From Chlamydiales bacterium STE3 (lineage in GTDB: Bacteria > Chlamydiota > Chlamydiia > Chlamydiales > Parachlamydiaceae): DNA of 54,652 nucleotides. Positions 31,131 through 39,713 of this stretch are shown piece after piece. Under the pieces are notes generated by a model that saw only the letters and a program-made list of their open reading frames with translations, did not search any database and was not told the DNA's origin. The stretch spans positions 1 to 54,652 of the forward strand of contig VKHO01000020.1 in assembly GCA_011125455.1 (NCBI GenBank), read 5' to 3'. A program made the position numbers and the translations under genes. Position 1 is the first letter of the stretch. Each line of letters starts with the position of its first letter.

Positions 31131-31712
31131 TTAAGGTATCCCTAAACACTCAACAGCAGTGAATGTAAAGCTTGTCGGAACCAAAGGAATATTTGTTCCC
31201 CCTTGATAAGCTGTAATTGTTACTGCATTACCTGAACGAGATAAAATGACATCGCTTGTAGAAATTACAGGAGATTGCTGCACATCTGCAAGCACTGTCA
31301 CGTTGTTGGTAAATGGCATTTGGAAAAAGATCGTCACCGCGTTTGCATTGACACCATCCCATGAATAGGTGTAACCTGGCCCGGCCCCGCTTGTTTGAGG
31401 AGCGATCCCTGTGCCAAACGCAAATGTCAAAGGACAAGAAGCTACAGGGATAGGATTAATATTTGTATCCCCAGGACTACCGGAAGCCCCAGTGGGTCCG
31501 GTAGCGCCCGTAGCACCTGTTGCCCCTGTTGCCCCTGTCAATCCATTAACTCCATCAGGTCCTGTTGGCCCAGTAGCTCCAGGAATTCCAGGAGCACCTT
31601 GCTGACCTCTTCGCACTTCAAAAGAATTTGAAAACAAAGAGGCGTCGGTAGCAATTAACGGCAGATAGTTTAATTGCATAAAAAACATTGTCAAAAGCGT
31701 CATTTTTTTCAT
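31131..31712 (-). CDS. Secreted collagen-like protein 3
   Basis: 193 residues from ATG 31712, which has an AGGA site and avoids overlap with the previous gene (the longer in-frame start at 31730 overlaps it). After a hydrophobic signal region come Gly-X-Y triplets, GQQGAPGIPGATGPTGPDG onward through GATGATGATGPTGASGSPGD (about 13-15 triplets, residues 36-81), dominated by GAT. A globular C-terminal domain begins with a cysteine (VASCPLTF) and ends VECLGIP, with a cysteine five residues from the end. The same Cys layout recurs in both other collagen-like genes of this operon. Likely a trimeric surface or envelope protein. Confidence 0.88.
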   Translation of the reverse strand: MKKMTLLTMFFMQLNYLPLIATDASLFSNSFEVRRGQQGAPGIPGATGPTGPDGVNGLTGATGATGATGATGPTGASGSPGDTNINPIPVASCPLTFAFGTGIAPQTSGAGPGYTYSWDGVNANAVTIFFQMPFTNNVTVLADVQQSPVISTSDVILSRSGNAVTITAYQGGTNIPLVPTSFTFTAVECLGIP

Positions 31713-31714
31713 TT

Positions 31715-32254
31715 CTATAATCCTGGGCAACCAATTAAGTTTATGTTCACATAATCAGGAGGTGAAGAAAAGTCTATATAAACAGTATCTTCACTAACAA
31801 CCTCTATGTCATGAGAAATAAATGTTAAGGGTGTTGTTGGACGCAACCCCGACGTAACAAGCACAGCATGCTGACTGAGTGGGTTAGCTAAACTTGAGCT
31901 AAGCACTAGCTGATTCGGTGAAGCATTCCATGAGAAATCTCCAACATTTCCGGTTGTCGGTCCTACAGGAGGCATTTCAATAGTTATAAATGCATCAGTT
32001 GCTTGGCTTGCGCATCCTATAACGGTTAAGAACTGCGTTCCAGGATCTCCTGTTGCTCCTGTAGCTCCAGTCACCCCCGTCGCTCCGGTTGCCCCTGTAG
32101 CTCCTGGTGTACCTTCCATTCCCGCAGGGCCTGTAGGCCCAGGAGGCCCCGGGGGCCCTTCAAGTCCAGGTCGGCATCTTGCACTTGCCTCTAAGTCTGA
32201 TAAACAAATCAACGTTATGGTTGTAAAAAACAACCTAAGCAATACTTTTTTCAT
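31715..32254 (-). CDS. Secreted collagen-like protein 2
   Basis: 179 residues from ATG 32254, chosen because AAGGA is well spaced and the start overlaps the preceding stop by ATGA. Signal peptide MKKVLLRLFFTTITLICL. Gly-X-Y stretch GLEGPPGPPGPTGPAGMEG followed by repeated GAT triplets (about 14 triplets). Prolines at X and threonine at Y are typical of bacterial collagens that lack hydroxyproline. The C-terminal domain contains a cysteine near its start (VIGCASQ) and ends NLIGCPGL. Its last 20 residues resemble those of protein 1 (INFLINGCPL). Two bases separate it from the next gene. Confidence 0.88.
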   Translation of the reverse strand: MKKVLLRLFFTTITLICLSDLEASARCRPGLEGPPGPPGPTGPAGMEGTPGATGATGATGVTGATGATGDPGTQFLTVIGCASQATDAFITIEMPPVGPTTGNVGDFSWNASPNQLVLSSSLANPLSQHAVLVTSGLRPTTPLTFISHDIEVVSEDTVYIDFSSPPDYVNINLIGCPGL

Positions 32255-33096
32255 AGCAATCCTTGATTGGTTGTCCAGTGACACGATCTTTTAATGGGAA
32301 TGATATCATCGCGATACACTCTTTCATGCATCACATCTCTGCAAGCATTAGATTGCATATTGCAAGGAATACCTTGTCTCCAAGGAAATTCTATAGTTAG
32401 TGCAGCTTGAAAAATTCCTTTAAAAACGCGATCATAAGTACCGGATAGCTCGATTGTGAAGTATTCATAGAAAGTCTCCCGCAATCTAACAATACTGCCT
32501 AATCCCTGCCCTTTATACCTTGATTTAATGTAATATGTTCCAATGCCTAAATAAGGTGAAAAAGAGAATAAGCTAAGATGCCTTCCAATCTCTAACTGTG
32601 CGTGAGAAAATGGGTATTCTTTTAAGTGGCTTCTGTAAATTAAGCCGTTTGGATAGGAATAGGAGCGATTGCTACGAACTTTAGAATCTAATGCAAAATA
32701 TCCATTCATACGTAGTTCCCAACAATCATGAAAGTATTCACCTCCAAAACTTAACTGATGATAGTGATGATATCGAGTTTTACGGTGATCATAGTAAAGG
32801 TTTGCTCCCCAGATACTATCTTCATCCCATTTTTTACGCATGCCTAACCCTAGATTAAGAGCATATTGGTTTTGTCTTAACCAATGGCCTCTAACATCCG
32901 CAAATGCAACAGATTCTTCACAATTTTTAAAAAAACACATTAAGTCTAACGATTTTAAAGACGAGGTAAAGCCTATCCCTTTATCTCCTCTATAGGAAGC
33001 ATACCCCTTGAAGTTTTCATTAGAAAGATCCATGCAATAGCCTTGGCTTACAATGAAAGATAAGCCAAGAAGCGTCAAAAAAAATTTATTTATCAT
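32251..33096 (-). CDS. Outer-membrane beta-barrel, inverse-autotransporter-like (281 aa)
   Basis: A signal peptide (MINKFFLTLLGLSFIVSQGYC) precedes a barrel-like series of amphipathic strands. The motif AFADVRGHWLRQNQYALNLG, then GMRKKWDEDSIWGANLYYDH and FGGEYFHDCWELRMNGYF follows the inverse-autotransporter (intimin-type) barrel pattern of PF11924. There is no passenger domain: the protein ends after CHWTTNQGLL, about 50 residues beyond the last obvious strand. In chlamydiae such stand-alone barrels are known only by family resemblance, and secretion is inference. ATG 33096 overlaps the stop of the preceding collagen-like gene (ATGA), and its own stop overlaps the next start. It sits between collagen-like genes, so it may display or anchor them. 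Confidence 0.8.
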   Translation of the reverse strand: MINKFFLTLLGLSFIVSQGYCMDLSNENFKGYASYRGDKGIGFTSSLKSLDLMCFFKNCEESVAFADVRGHWLRQNQYALNLGLGMRKKWDEDSIWGANLYYDHRKTRYHHYHQLSFGGEYFHDCWELRMNGYFALDSKVRSNRSYSYPNGLIYRSHLKEYPFSHAQLEIGRHLSLFSFSPYLGIGTYYIKSRYKGQGLGSIVRLRETFYEYFTIELSGTYDRVFKGIFQAALTIEFPWRQGIPCNMQSNACRDVMHERVYRDDIIPIKRSCHWTTNQGLL

Positions 33097-33617
33097 AGTG
33101 GGCAACCATTGATTAGAAAATTGATAAAGTCAGCGCCTGGAGGTTCTACAGAAATCACGACAATAGCTCCAGCTTGTTGCTGGGTACTTATGACGCGAAT
33201 GGGAGCAGCCCCCCGGGGGCCCTCTGGGGTAGCTTGAACTGTAAACAATGTGATTGAAGAAGTTAATGTGAGCGTCAGAGTTGTCGGTGTGGCAACGTAA
33301 GTATAGCCTGAACCCGATCCTGAGCTCGTTCCTGTTAGAGGCATGGCTACTCGACCCTCTATAAAATCCACAGGTGAACAGTTTGTAAGAAATGTTATGA
33401 TCCCATCAGCACCAGTAGCTCCTGTTGCGCCGGTGCTTCCTGTCGCACCAGGTACCCCTGCTGGTCCAGGAGTGTTTAATCCAGCAGGTCCTGTCGGTCC
33501 TGTCGGGCCTGGAAGCCCCGTAGGTCCAGCAGGTGCTGGACAGCAATCAGAGTGAAGTTGTTGCATGCTAAGCAAGCAAACACCACTCACATAAAATAAC
33601 AATGGCCATTTTTTCAT
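33093..33617 (-). CDS. Secreted collagen-like protein 1
   Basis: 174 residues, first gene of the operon. Signal peptide to about LHSDCC. Gly-X-Y region GPTGLPGPTGPTGPAGLN, then a two-residue interruption (TP) and PAGVPGATGSTGATGATGAD. The C-terminal domain starts with a cysteine (FLTNCSPVDF) and ends NGCPL, so the cysteine lies 3 residues from the end, matching the layout in the two other paralogs. The cysteine pair would allow disulphide bonding, common in chlamydial envelope proteins. No strong ribosome site is seen. Three paralogs with one barrel gene form a compact operon. Confidence 0.88.
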   Translation of the reverse strand: MKKWPLLFYVSGVCLLSMQQLHSDCCPAPAGPTGLPGPTGPTGPAGLNTPGPAGVPGATGSTGATGATGADGIITFLTNCSPVDFIEGRVAMPLTGTSSGSGSGYTYVATPTTLTLTLTSSITLFTVQATPEGPRGAAPIRVISTQQQAGAIVVISVEPPGADFINFLINGCPL

Positions 33618-33966
33618 ACATGTCTCAGGTTAATTGTCATTCAAGGAATGCTCATTAAAGGAGGATTAAAAAAATAAATCAATACTTTTTTAAAAAATTT
33701 TCATTCAAATAAATCAAATTGCTGTTTGTATTAGACATTCATCTCTCTCTGTGAAGCCATCCGAAGAAGTAAATTAGACTCTTTCAGTAGAGGATTTTAC
33801 CAGCAGCTCTCTAAAACCTTTGGCACAAGCTATTTTTGAATTTAGATGCGTAGGGTGGATTTTGGAACTAACCAGGCTTGCAGTTGAGGTGCCAGGATAA
33901 AACCCTGAATTGATCAAATTTTTTTTATACAGGATAGCTCAAGGTTTTTTTATTAATAGGAGAAAA
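33618..33966. other. Intergenic region without recognisable content
   Basis: About 350 bases between the collagen-like operon and the frameshifted secreted gene, containing both divergent promoters. No RNA, repeat or convincing ORF seen. Confidence 0.5.
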
Positions 33967-34292
33967 ATGATTTACATTCGGTTGATGTTATTTTGCCTAA
34001 TGGCTCTTCAACCATTTTTTACAGCGTTCAAGGGGAAACATCTAAACATGACGGAGCTAAAGCCTACATCGCAAATGAGCAAATCGTTTTAAGCGATGGT
34101 TTGATCTACGTCCTCTTCGACAATGTTCTTTACGAAGTTGCTGAGCTAGGCTTTGACGAAAAAGGATGCTATGCTCCCCATTTCTCAGTTTACAAAAGCC
34201 GTTGTGGCTTTGGACGCTCCATCAAATGTATGCGCTGTTATGGCTGTACACAAAGGAAGAATTGCATTTTTGCTTGTCAATGCTACCATTAA
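33967..34292 (+). pseudogene. Cys-rich secreted protein gene, frameshifted at a T6 run
   Basis: An AGGAG site lies 5 bases before ATG 33967, which starts a signal-peptide-like segment (MIYIRLMLFCLMALQPFF). The frame then goes on for only a few non-convincing codons. A second frame opens in this region and gives QGETSKHDGAKAYIANEQIV, FDNVLYEVAELGFD and a Cys-rich tail (KSRCGFGRSIKCMRCYGC, five more residues, CIFACQCYH). Adding one T to the run of six at 34015-34020 joins both into a single 108-residue reading frame. It may be a sequencing error, phase variation or a real mutation. The stop overlaps the end of the convergent P-ATPase gene. No family recognised. Confidence 0.6.
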
Positions 34293-36640
34293 TTTCTTAT
34301 GCGTTTTGAGTTAAAAAGAACAACAAGACTGCTTGCTGTCATCGCAAAAGCTGCGAAAATTGGGGAAAGCTGGCTTGTCATAGCTAGCCCAATGCCAATA
34401 ATATTGTAAAAAAATGCCCAAAAGAAATTTTGTTTTAGGATCTTCTGCCCTTTTTTCCCAAGTTCCATTAATTGTGGCAATTGATGAAGCGAAAGAGATG
34501 TCAAAAGAATGTCAGAGACTTGTATAGATATATCTGATGCCGATACAACAGATACTCCCACATGTGCTGTGGTAATTGCAGGAGCATCATTTATACCATC
34601 CCCAACCATGAGGACAATTTCACCTTGCTGTTTTAAATTTTCAATGAAAGCTTTCTTTTCAAAGGGTGTTACATTCCCTCTCCATTCATTAAAGCCTAGC
34701 TGCTTAGCCACATTTTGCACGGCGGATTGGTGATCTCCAGAAAGTAAAATAATTCGCTTATCCTTTAAAATTTTGCGTAAGGCTTTTGCTTCTTCCTTAA
34801 TTGAATCTTCTAGTAACAAGCTAGTGATAAAGACCTTTTCCTCGGCAAAAAGAACAGGTGTTAATGATAAATGTTCTAATTCCCTTAAGATAACTCCTTC
34901 TTCTTTTAAAAACCTTTGAGAGCCAAGCAAATATTCTTTCTCCCTTATTCTTGCTCGAATGCCTCTTCCAGGGATTTCTTCCAGACTAGCATAATCCATC
35001 GGCAATTCTACAAGTGCCGCGCCAATGGCAAAAGAGAGTGGATGCCCGGAATGGAGTGTCATTGTCTTCATAACTCTACGTTGTTGTTCGTCTAGGACTT
35101 CTAATCCTCGAATCACGCGAAATTTTCCCTCTGTGATTGTTCCTGTTTTGTCAAAAACACAGACGGATTCTTGGCCTAAAAAATGTAAGGCATTGCGATT
35201 GCGTACAATGGCACCAAGCTGTGCTAACTGAAGGATTAAATGAGATTCAGCAAGGGGTGCTGCAATGCCTAAAGCACATGGACAGGAAATAAGCAAAACG
35301 GAAACGGCAGCTAACATGCCTTCTCTCTTATCTGCAAAGCAAATAAATGTCAAAAGGGCGAGTAAGACAACGATGGGTGTAAAATATTGCGCAATTGTAT
35401 CTCCAAAACGAACATTTGATGTTTTTCTCCCTATCTCGCTTTCGATAAGAGTAATAATTTTTTGAATAGAGGACTCTTTAGCTAAGTGGGTGACTTCATA
35501 TAAAAAAGACCCAGATTGTACTAAAGTACCAGCAAGGACTTGCACCCCCTCTTGTTTACTAACCGGAAGGCTCTCTCCTGTCATCATGGATTCATCGCAT
35601 GCACCTTGGCCTTTTCGAACAAAACCGTCAAAAATAATTTTTTCACCAGTGTGAACAGAAATTAAATCTCCTTTTCTTATCTCTTTTGTTAAGACAAAAC
35701 CTTCATTGCCATTGGCAAAATGCTTCCGCGCTTTTTGAGGCAATGAGCGATTGAGGCGAAATAAAACCTCTTTACTTGAAAATTTCGCCTTAGTTTCAAT
35801 AATTTTGCCTAGCAAAACAAAAGCGACAATAACCGTCATGGAATCAAAATAGACCTCAATAGACCCCTGCCCCATTTGATAGATAGAAAGACAAAATGAT
35901 GAAAGTACTCCGAGACTTATAAGACTTTCCATCCCCCAAAAACCGACCTTAAGCCCGTGAAAACAGCGTCGAAAAATCGGATAGGCACAGTATGTCACAA
36001 CAGGTAAAGAAAATAATAAAGAGATGACTGTGTAGGGCCCACCTGTTGCTTCTTTCTCTGCACTAAAATATATCGCGTACAGAGGATAAGCAAACATCAT
36101 CACATTGAACGCACAAAAAGCGGCCACCAGAAAGCGCACATACAACTGCTTAGGCACTCTATTATTATATGATTCAGTTAGCTCCTTGGGAACGTAGCCC
36201 AAAGAGCAGATGACCGATTGAATATCTGCTTTAGATATATTTTGAGGATAATATTCTATGGAGGCGAGGTCGGTTGCGTAATCTATCACACATTGGCTAA
36301 CCCCCTTTAATCTCATTAAAATTAATTTGATTAAGTCAGCACAAGAGGGGCACCACATGTGATGGATTTCAAGTTGCCATTTTCTTTTTTCCTGCGTAGG
36401 CTTTTCTGATTGATTTTTTTGAAGCTGCTGTAGAAGTTCTGGATTGGAAATTAAGCCAAACTTTACAGCTTGTTGGAAGACAGGATGCCTTTCGAAGCCT
36501 TCGAGGGCGGAAATACTCTCTAAGATCCCATAAACCGCTTGGCAACCATGACAGCAAAAAAGTTTTTCCTCAAAGCAAATTTTAGAGGAATTTAATGAGA
36601 TTTGACATAAAGCACAGAGAGATCCGCTCACATCTTGCAT
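34289..36640 (-). CDS. Copper-type P1B ATPase, CcoI/FixI-like
   Basis: 783 residues from ATG 36640 (AGGA 6 bases upstream, and preferred over the adjacent TTG). N-terminal region has CALCQ and CFEEKLFCCHGCQAVY, a cysteine pattern of CcoI/FixI/CopA2 pumps, followed by an HMA-like domain with WCPSC (an CxxC metal site). Eight or so membrane helices follow. ISCPCALGIAAP is the CPC ion site, FDKTGTITEGK the phosphorylation site, and MVGDGINDAP the hinge. It exports Cu+ across the inner membrane, possibly supplying a cbb3-type oxidase or detoxifying copper. No neighbouring copper gene is seen. Protein is inner-membrane. The Def gene is divergent. Confidence 0.92.
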   Translation of the reverse strand: MQDVSGSLCALCQISLNSSKICFEEKLFCCHGCQAVYGILESISALEGFERHPVFQQAVKFGLISNPELLQQLQKNQSEKPTQEKRKWQLEIHHMWCPSCADLIKLILMRLKGVSQCVIDYATDLASIEYYPQNISKADIQSVICSLGYVPKELTESYNNRVPKQLYVRFLVAAFCAFNVMMFAYPLYAIYFSAEKEATGGPYTVISLLFSLPVVTYCAYPIFRRCFHGLKVGFWGMESLISLGVLSSFCLSIYQMGQGSIEVYFDSMTVIVAFVLLGKIIETKAKFSSKEVLFRLNRSLPQKARKHFANGNEGFVLTKEIRKGDLISVHTGEKIIFDGFVRKGQGACDESMMTGESLPVSKQEGVQVLAGTLVQSGSFLYEVTHLAKESSIQKIITLIESEIGRKTSNVRFGDTIAQYFTPIVVLLALLTFICFADKREGMLAAVSVLLISCPCALGIAAPLAESHLILQLAQLGAIVRNRNALHFLGQESVCVFDKTGTITEGKFRVIRGLEVLDEQQRRVMKTMTLHSGHPLSFAIGAALVELPMDYASLEEIPGRGIRARIREKEYLLGSQRFLKEEGVILRELEHLSLTPVLFAEEKVFITSLLLEDSIKEEAKALRKILKDKRIILLSGDHQSAVQNVAKQLGFNEWRGNVTPFEKKAFIENLKQQGEIVLMVGDGINDAPAITTAHVGVSVVSASDISIQVSDILLTSLSLHQLPQLMELGKKGQKILKQNFFWAFFYNIIGIGLAMTSQLSPIFAAFAMTASSLVVLFNSKRIRN

Positions 36641-36704
36641 CAATTTTCCTGGAATTTCTTGTTCTGAAATGAGATAATGTTAATAAAACATACAGACAAG
36701 CTTT

Positions 36705-37238
36705 ATGATACTTGAACTTGCCTATTATGGCGAATCAGTCTTGCGTAAAAAAGCACAGCCTATTGAAAAAATTAATGATGAGATAAGGAATTTAGTCTCT
36801 GACATGGTAGAGACAATGCATGCAAAAAACGGAATAGGTTTAGCAGCTCCCCAAGTTTTTTATTCTCTTAATCTGTTCATTATTCAAATTCCTGAGCAAG
36901 GCCCAGATGATACCACTCTGCCAGGAACGCTTCGCGTGTTCATTAATCCGCGTATTATCTCTGTAAGCGAAAATTCTTGCATCTATCAAGAAGGATGCCT
37001 TTCGATACCAAAACTTTACGAAAATGTTGAAAGACCTATTGAAGTCACAGTAGAGGCTCAGGGTTTAGATGGGGAAATTTTTCTCGAGAAATTTACAGGA
37101 TATTCGGCGAGGGCGATTCTTCATGAAAATGATCATATTAATGGGGTTTTATTTATTGATCGCATTAAGGGTAAAAAGAGACAAGAAATTGAACCGATTC
37201 TTCGGCAAATTAAGAAAAAATATTTTCTTAAAAAGTGA
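36705..37238 (+). CDS. def: Peptide deformylase
   Basis: Removes the N-formyl group from nascent proteins. 177 residues with the three canonical motifs: GIGLAAPQ (43-50), EGCLSIP (96-102, metal ligand C98) and HENDH (140-144, metal-binding histidines and catalytic glutamate). Length and order are normal. No strong ribosome site is visible before ATG 36705. Transcribed alone, divergent from the P-ATPase, and followed by a 430-base stretch of unclear content. Confidence 0.97.
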   Translation: MILELAYYGESVLRKKAQPIEKINDEIRNLVSDMVETMHAKNGIGLAAPQVFYSLNLFIIQIPEQGPDDTTLPGTLRVFINPRIISVSENSCIYQEGCLSIPKLYENVERPIEVTVEAQGLDGEIFLEKFTGYSARAILHENDHINGVLFIDRIKGKKRQEIEPILRQIKKKYFLKK

Positions 37239-37671
37239 TTTTTTTAACTAACGGTATGTCTAGTCTCGCGAATGTGAAGGGTTATGAGCAAAGTTTTCTC
37301 AACAAATCTTGCTCGTCATATACCTGAAAATCTATTTTTCCACAAGAATCTTACGTATGGCTTATTATGAAATATCAGATAAACCATGCTGGCGGAGAGG
37401 GAAAGCAAAAGTTCCCCCTCCAAAGAACGACATTAATGACTTGTACCAATTAGCGCTGAATAAACAATCTTTTTTATTTAAAAAACGTTCTAAGGCCCGC
37501 GCACAATTAATTGTTGTAAGATTTACTCTTTCAATTTATCTGTATAAACCTCGGTTTTCAATAAGCGATCATTTCCTGTCTTTAAATCGACAATACACAT
37601 TTACATCTTATAGAAACCCCTTGTCCCCAAGGTTTGGCTAGAGCTGATGCCTTAAAATCTCTTATCAAAAA
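37239..37671. other. Stretch after def with only a weak ORF
   Basis: The largest ORF (ATG 37357 to 37641, beginning MAYYEISDKPCWRRGKAK, about 94 codons, or longer from an upstream TTG) lacks a ribosome site and a recognisable family. The last part is rich in aromatic and basic residues as expected from random AT-rich DNA. I do not call a gene. It converges on pepA. Confidence 0.4.
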
Positions 37672-39153
37672 TTATTGTTGTTCAAGAAAATCTACAAGCA
37701 GACGTACTGCTGATCCTGTACCATACTTTGGATGGTATCTTTTTGCTCCATCTTCGAGGTAAGCAGTCCCGGCTATATCTAAATGCGCCCAAGGCGTTTT
37801 GCCCACAAATTCTTGGAGAAACATGGCTGCTGTGATGGAGCCTGCTGCACGTCCACCTATATTGCGAATATCTGCAAAATCCGATTTCAATTGATCGCGG
37901 TATTCTTCATATAAAGGCATGCGCCATACTCGCTCATAAGTATCACTTCCAGATCGTATGAGGCTGTCTGAGAGAGCATCATTATTTGAGAATAAACCAA
38001 TGGCTTCTGTTCCTAAGGCAATAATCATAGCTCCAGTTAAGGTTGCCAAATCAATCATGCGTGTTGGAGCAAGGTGGTCTACAGCATATGCTAGGGCATC
38101 TGCTAAAATAAGACGCCCTTCAGCATCTGTATTGCCAATTTCTACTGTTTTTCCTGAATAACTTTTGTAAATATCGCCTGGTTTGTAGCTTCTCGAACCA
38201 ATTGAGTTTTCTGTTGTTGGAATAACAGCTGTTACATTGATTTTTAACTTTAGATTAGCTACAGCATAAAGAGCCCCCATAGCCGCAGCGGCTCCTCCCA
38301 TATCCCCCTTCATCGTTTCCATATTGCTAACTTTAATGTTGAGGCCCCCAGTGTCATATGTGATCCCCTTACCCACTAGCACTGTCTTATCTTTTGATTT
38401 TGGGTTGCCTTTATACTGAATAATAATAAAGGCAGGATCATTATGTGACCCTCGGTTAACTGCTAGCAAAAGCCCCATTTGTTCTTTTTCGATTCTTCTT
38501 TTATCAAAAATAGTTGTTGTGACATTCGAAAAATTCTTTGCTAGACCTGTTGCTGCTTTACAAAGATACTGAGGGGTGACGTCATCTGCATTACCATTTA
38601 CCAAATCACGAGCGAAATAAACACCCTCGGCAATAGCAAGATATTTTTCTGCTGTGTTTAAAATGTTTTTAGAAGGGTAAATCAAGCATACTTTCTCAAT
38701 TAACTGGGAGTTGGCTTCTTCTTTACCCTTCTCTCCTTTTAGTTGATCAAACACATAGTTTGTTAGAAGCAATCCCTCAACGACACCTCTTGCAATTTGT
38801 TCATCAGTGAAAGAAGCAATTTCAGGGACAGTGATATTTAAATCAGCCAATTTATGTTTATGGCATACTTTGACAAGTTGAGAAAAACTGCGTCTTAGCT
38901 TTTCAACAGAAATTTTTTTAATTTCTCCTAGGCCTAACAAAACACATCTTTTTTCTGCTTGTTCTGGAGGATATAACATTAATGTCTCCCCCTCATTACC
39001 TACAAAATCTTTGGCCTCGAGGGGAGCTTTAAAAAAAGGAGGCAAACTTTCACTGAACGCCTGTTCGGCACCCTCTTTACCTTTAAAAAAGGGCAAAACA
39101 AGCAGACTAGCCGCTTTTCTTTTGGCTAAATGATTAACTTGTGTAAAGTGCAT
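37672..39153 (-). CDS. pepA: Leucyl aminopeptidase PepA
   Basis: M17-family, two-metal aminopeptidase, 493 residues. The signature NTDAEGRLILADAL (about 337-350) and the lysine/aspartate region VLVGKGITYDTGGLNIK carry the metal ligands and catalytic residues. The N-terminal half is the divergent oligomer/DNA-binding domain. A strong ribosome site (AAGGAG) precedes ATG 39153. It lies 9 bases after the ssb stop, so ssb-pepA form an operon, and the order matches CT044-CT045 in C. trachomatis. It removes N-terminal amino acids in the cytosol and in some bacteria also binds DNA. Confidence 0.97.
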   Translation of the reverse strand: MHFTQVNHLAKRKAASLLVLPFFKGKEGAEQAFSESLPPFFKAPLEAKDFVGNEGETLMLYPPEQAEKRCVLLGLGEIKKISVEKLRRSFSQLVKVCHKHKLADLNITVPEIASFTDEQIARGVVEGLLLTNYVFDQLKGEKGKEEANSQLIEKVCLIYPSKNILNTAEKYLAIAEGVYFARDLVNGNADDVTPQYLCKAATGLAKNFSNVTTTIFDKRRIEKEQMGLLLAVNRGSHNDPAFIIIQYKGNPKSKDKTVLVGKGITYDTGGLNIKVSNMETMKGDMGGAAAAMGALYAVANLKLKINVTAVIPTTENSIGSRSYKPGDIYKSYSGKTVEIGNTDAEGRLILADALAYAVDHLAPTRMIDLATLTGAMIIALGTEAIGLFSNNDALSDSLIRSGSDTYERVWRMPLYEEYRDQLKSDFADIRNIGGRAAGSITAAMFLQEFVGKTPWAHLDIAGTAYLEDGAKRYHPKYGTGSAVRLLVDFLEQQ

Positions 39154-39162
39154 GGTAACTCC

Positions 39163-39615
39163 TTAAAATGGCAATGCGTCGTCTTGATCATCTTCAACAT
39201 ACGCTCCCTGGCCGGTAGAGCTTGAGGTGGTATAACTGTAAGAGTCAGGAGTTGTAAAAGTGCGAGAAGTTCCTTGTGCCCCCTCTTCCTTTCCTTTTTC
39301 GCCGCGTCCAAATGGGCTGAAGCGAATGTTCTCTGCTGTAATTTCTAATGCAATCTGAGGTTTGCCTTCTCGATCATTGTAAATTTCTGGCTTTCCTAGT
39401 TCTCCAGAAACAATTACTCCCGAGCCTTTTTTGAGGTAAGGCATCATTTTATCAAAACGGTCTCCCCAAATGGTGACTCGATACCAAACCGTCTCCTCTT
39501 TTCCACCTTTACGCACATTTACTGCAATACGCAGACTCACAACTTTTTGTCCGCTTGGTGTAAATCTTGTTTCAGGATCTGCTCCCAGATGCCCAGCGAT
39601 AAAAATAAAATTCAT
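39163..39615 (-). CDS. ssb: Single-stranded DNA-binding protein
   Basis: 150 residues from ATG 39615. A longer start at 39657 adds 14 residues before the conserved MNFIFIAGHLGADPETRFTP and lacks a good ribosome site, whereas GGAG lies 7 bases before 39615. The OB fold spans residues 1-100. An acidic, flexible tail ends in DDQDDALPF, which resembles the canonical DDDIPF tip that recruits replication and repair proteins. It is part of the ssb-pepA operon. A strong call. Confidence 0.96.
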   Translation of the reverse strand: MNFIFIAGHLGADPETRFTPSGQKVVSLRIAVNVRKGGKEETVWYRVTIWGDRFDKMMPYLKKGSGVIVSGELGKPEIYNDREGKPQIALEITAENIRFSPFGRGEKGKEEGAQGTSRTFTTPDSYSYTTSSSTGQGAYVEDDQDDALPF

Positions 39616-39713
39616 ATAGATTCTCCATTCTGATAAATTTAAAGATGATTTTGCCATTGGCAGAAAGTCAGAGTATACCTAAATTAAGGTTTAAATAGGC
39701 AAGGAATTCAAGA

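Noticed and set aside
31395-31631. Two plus-strand ORFs of 64-78 codons rich in Pro, Val and Ala or Arg and Cys
   Set aside because: They are antisense shadows of the Gly-X-Y repeats of a collagen-like gene. The periodic codons keep the opposite strand open.
33343-33555. Plus-strand ORF of 70 codons rich in Pro, Ala and Val
   Set aside because: Antisense shadow of the first collagen-like gene, same cause.
37357-37641. ORF of about 94 codons after def
   Set aside because: No ribosome site, no recognisable family and a composition near that of random AT-rich DNA. It is mentioned only as content of the gap.
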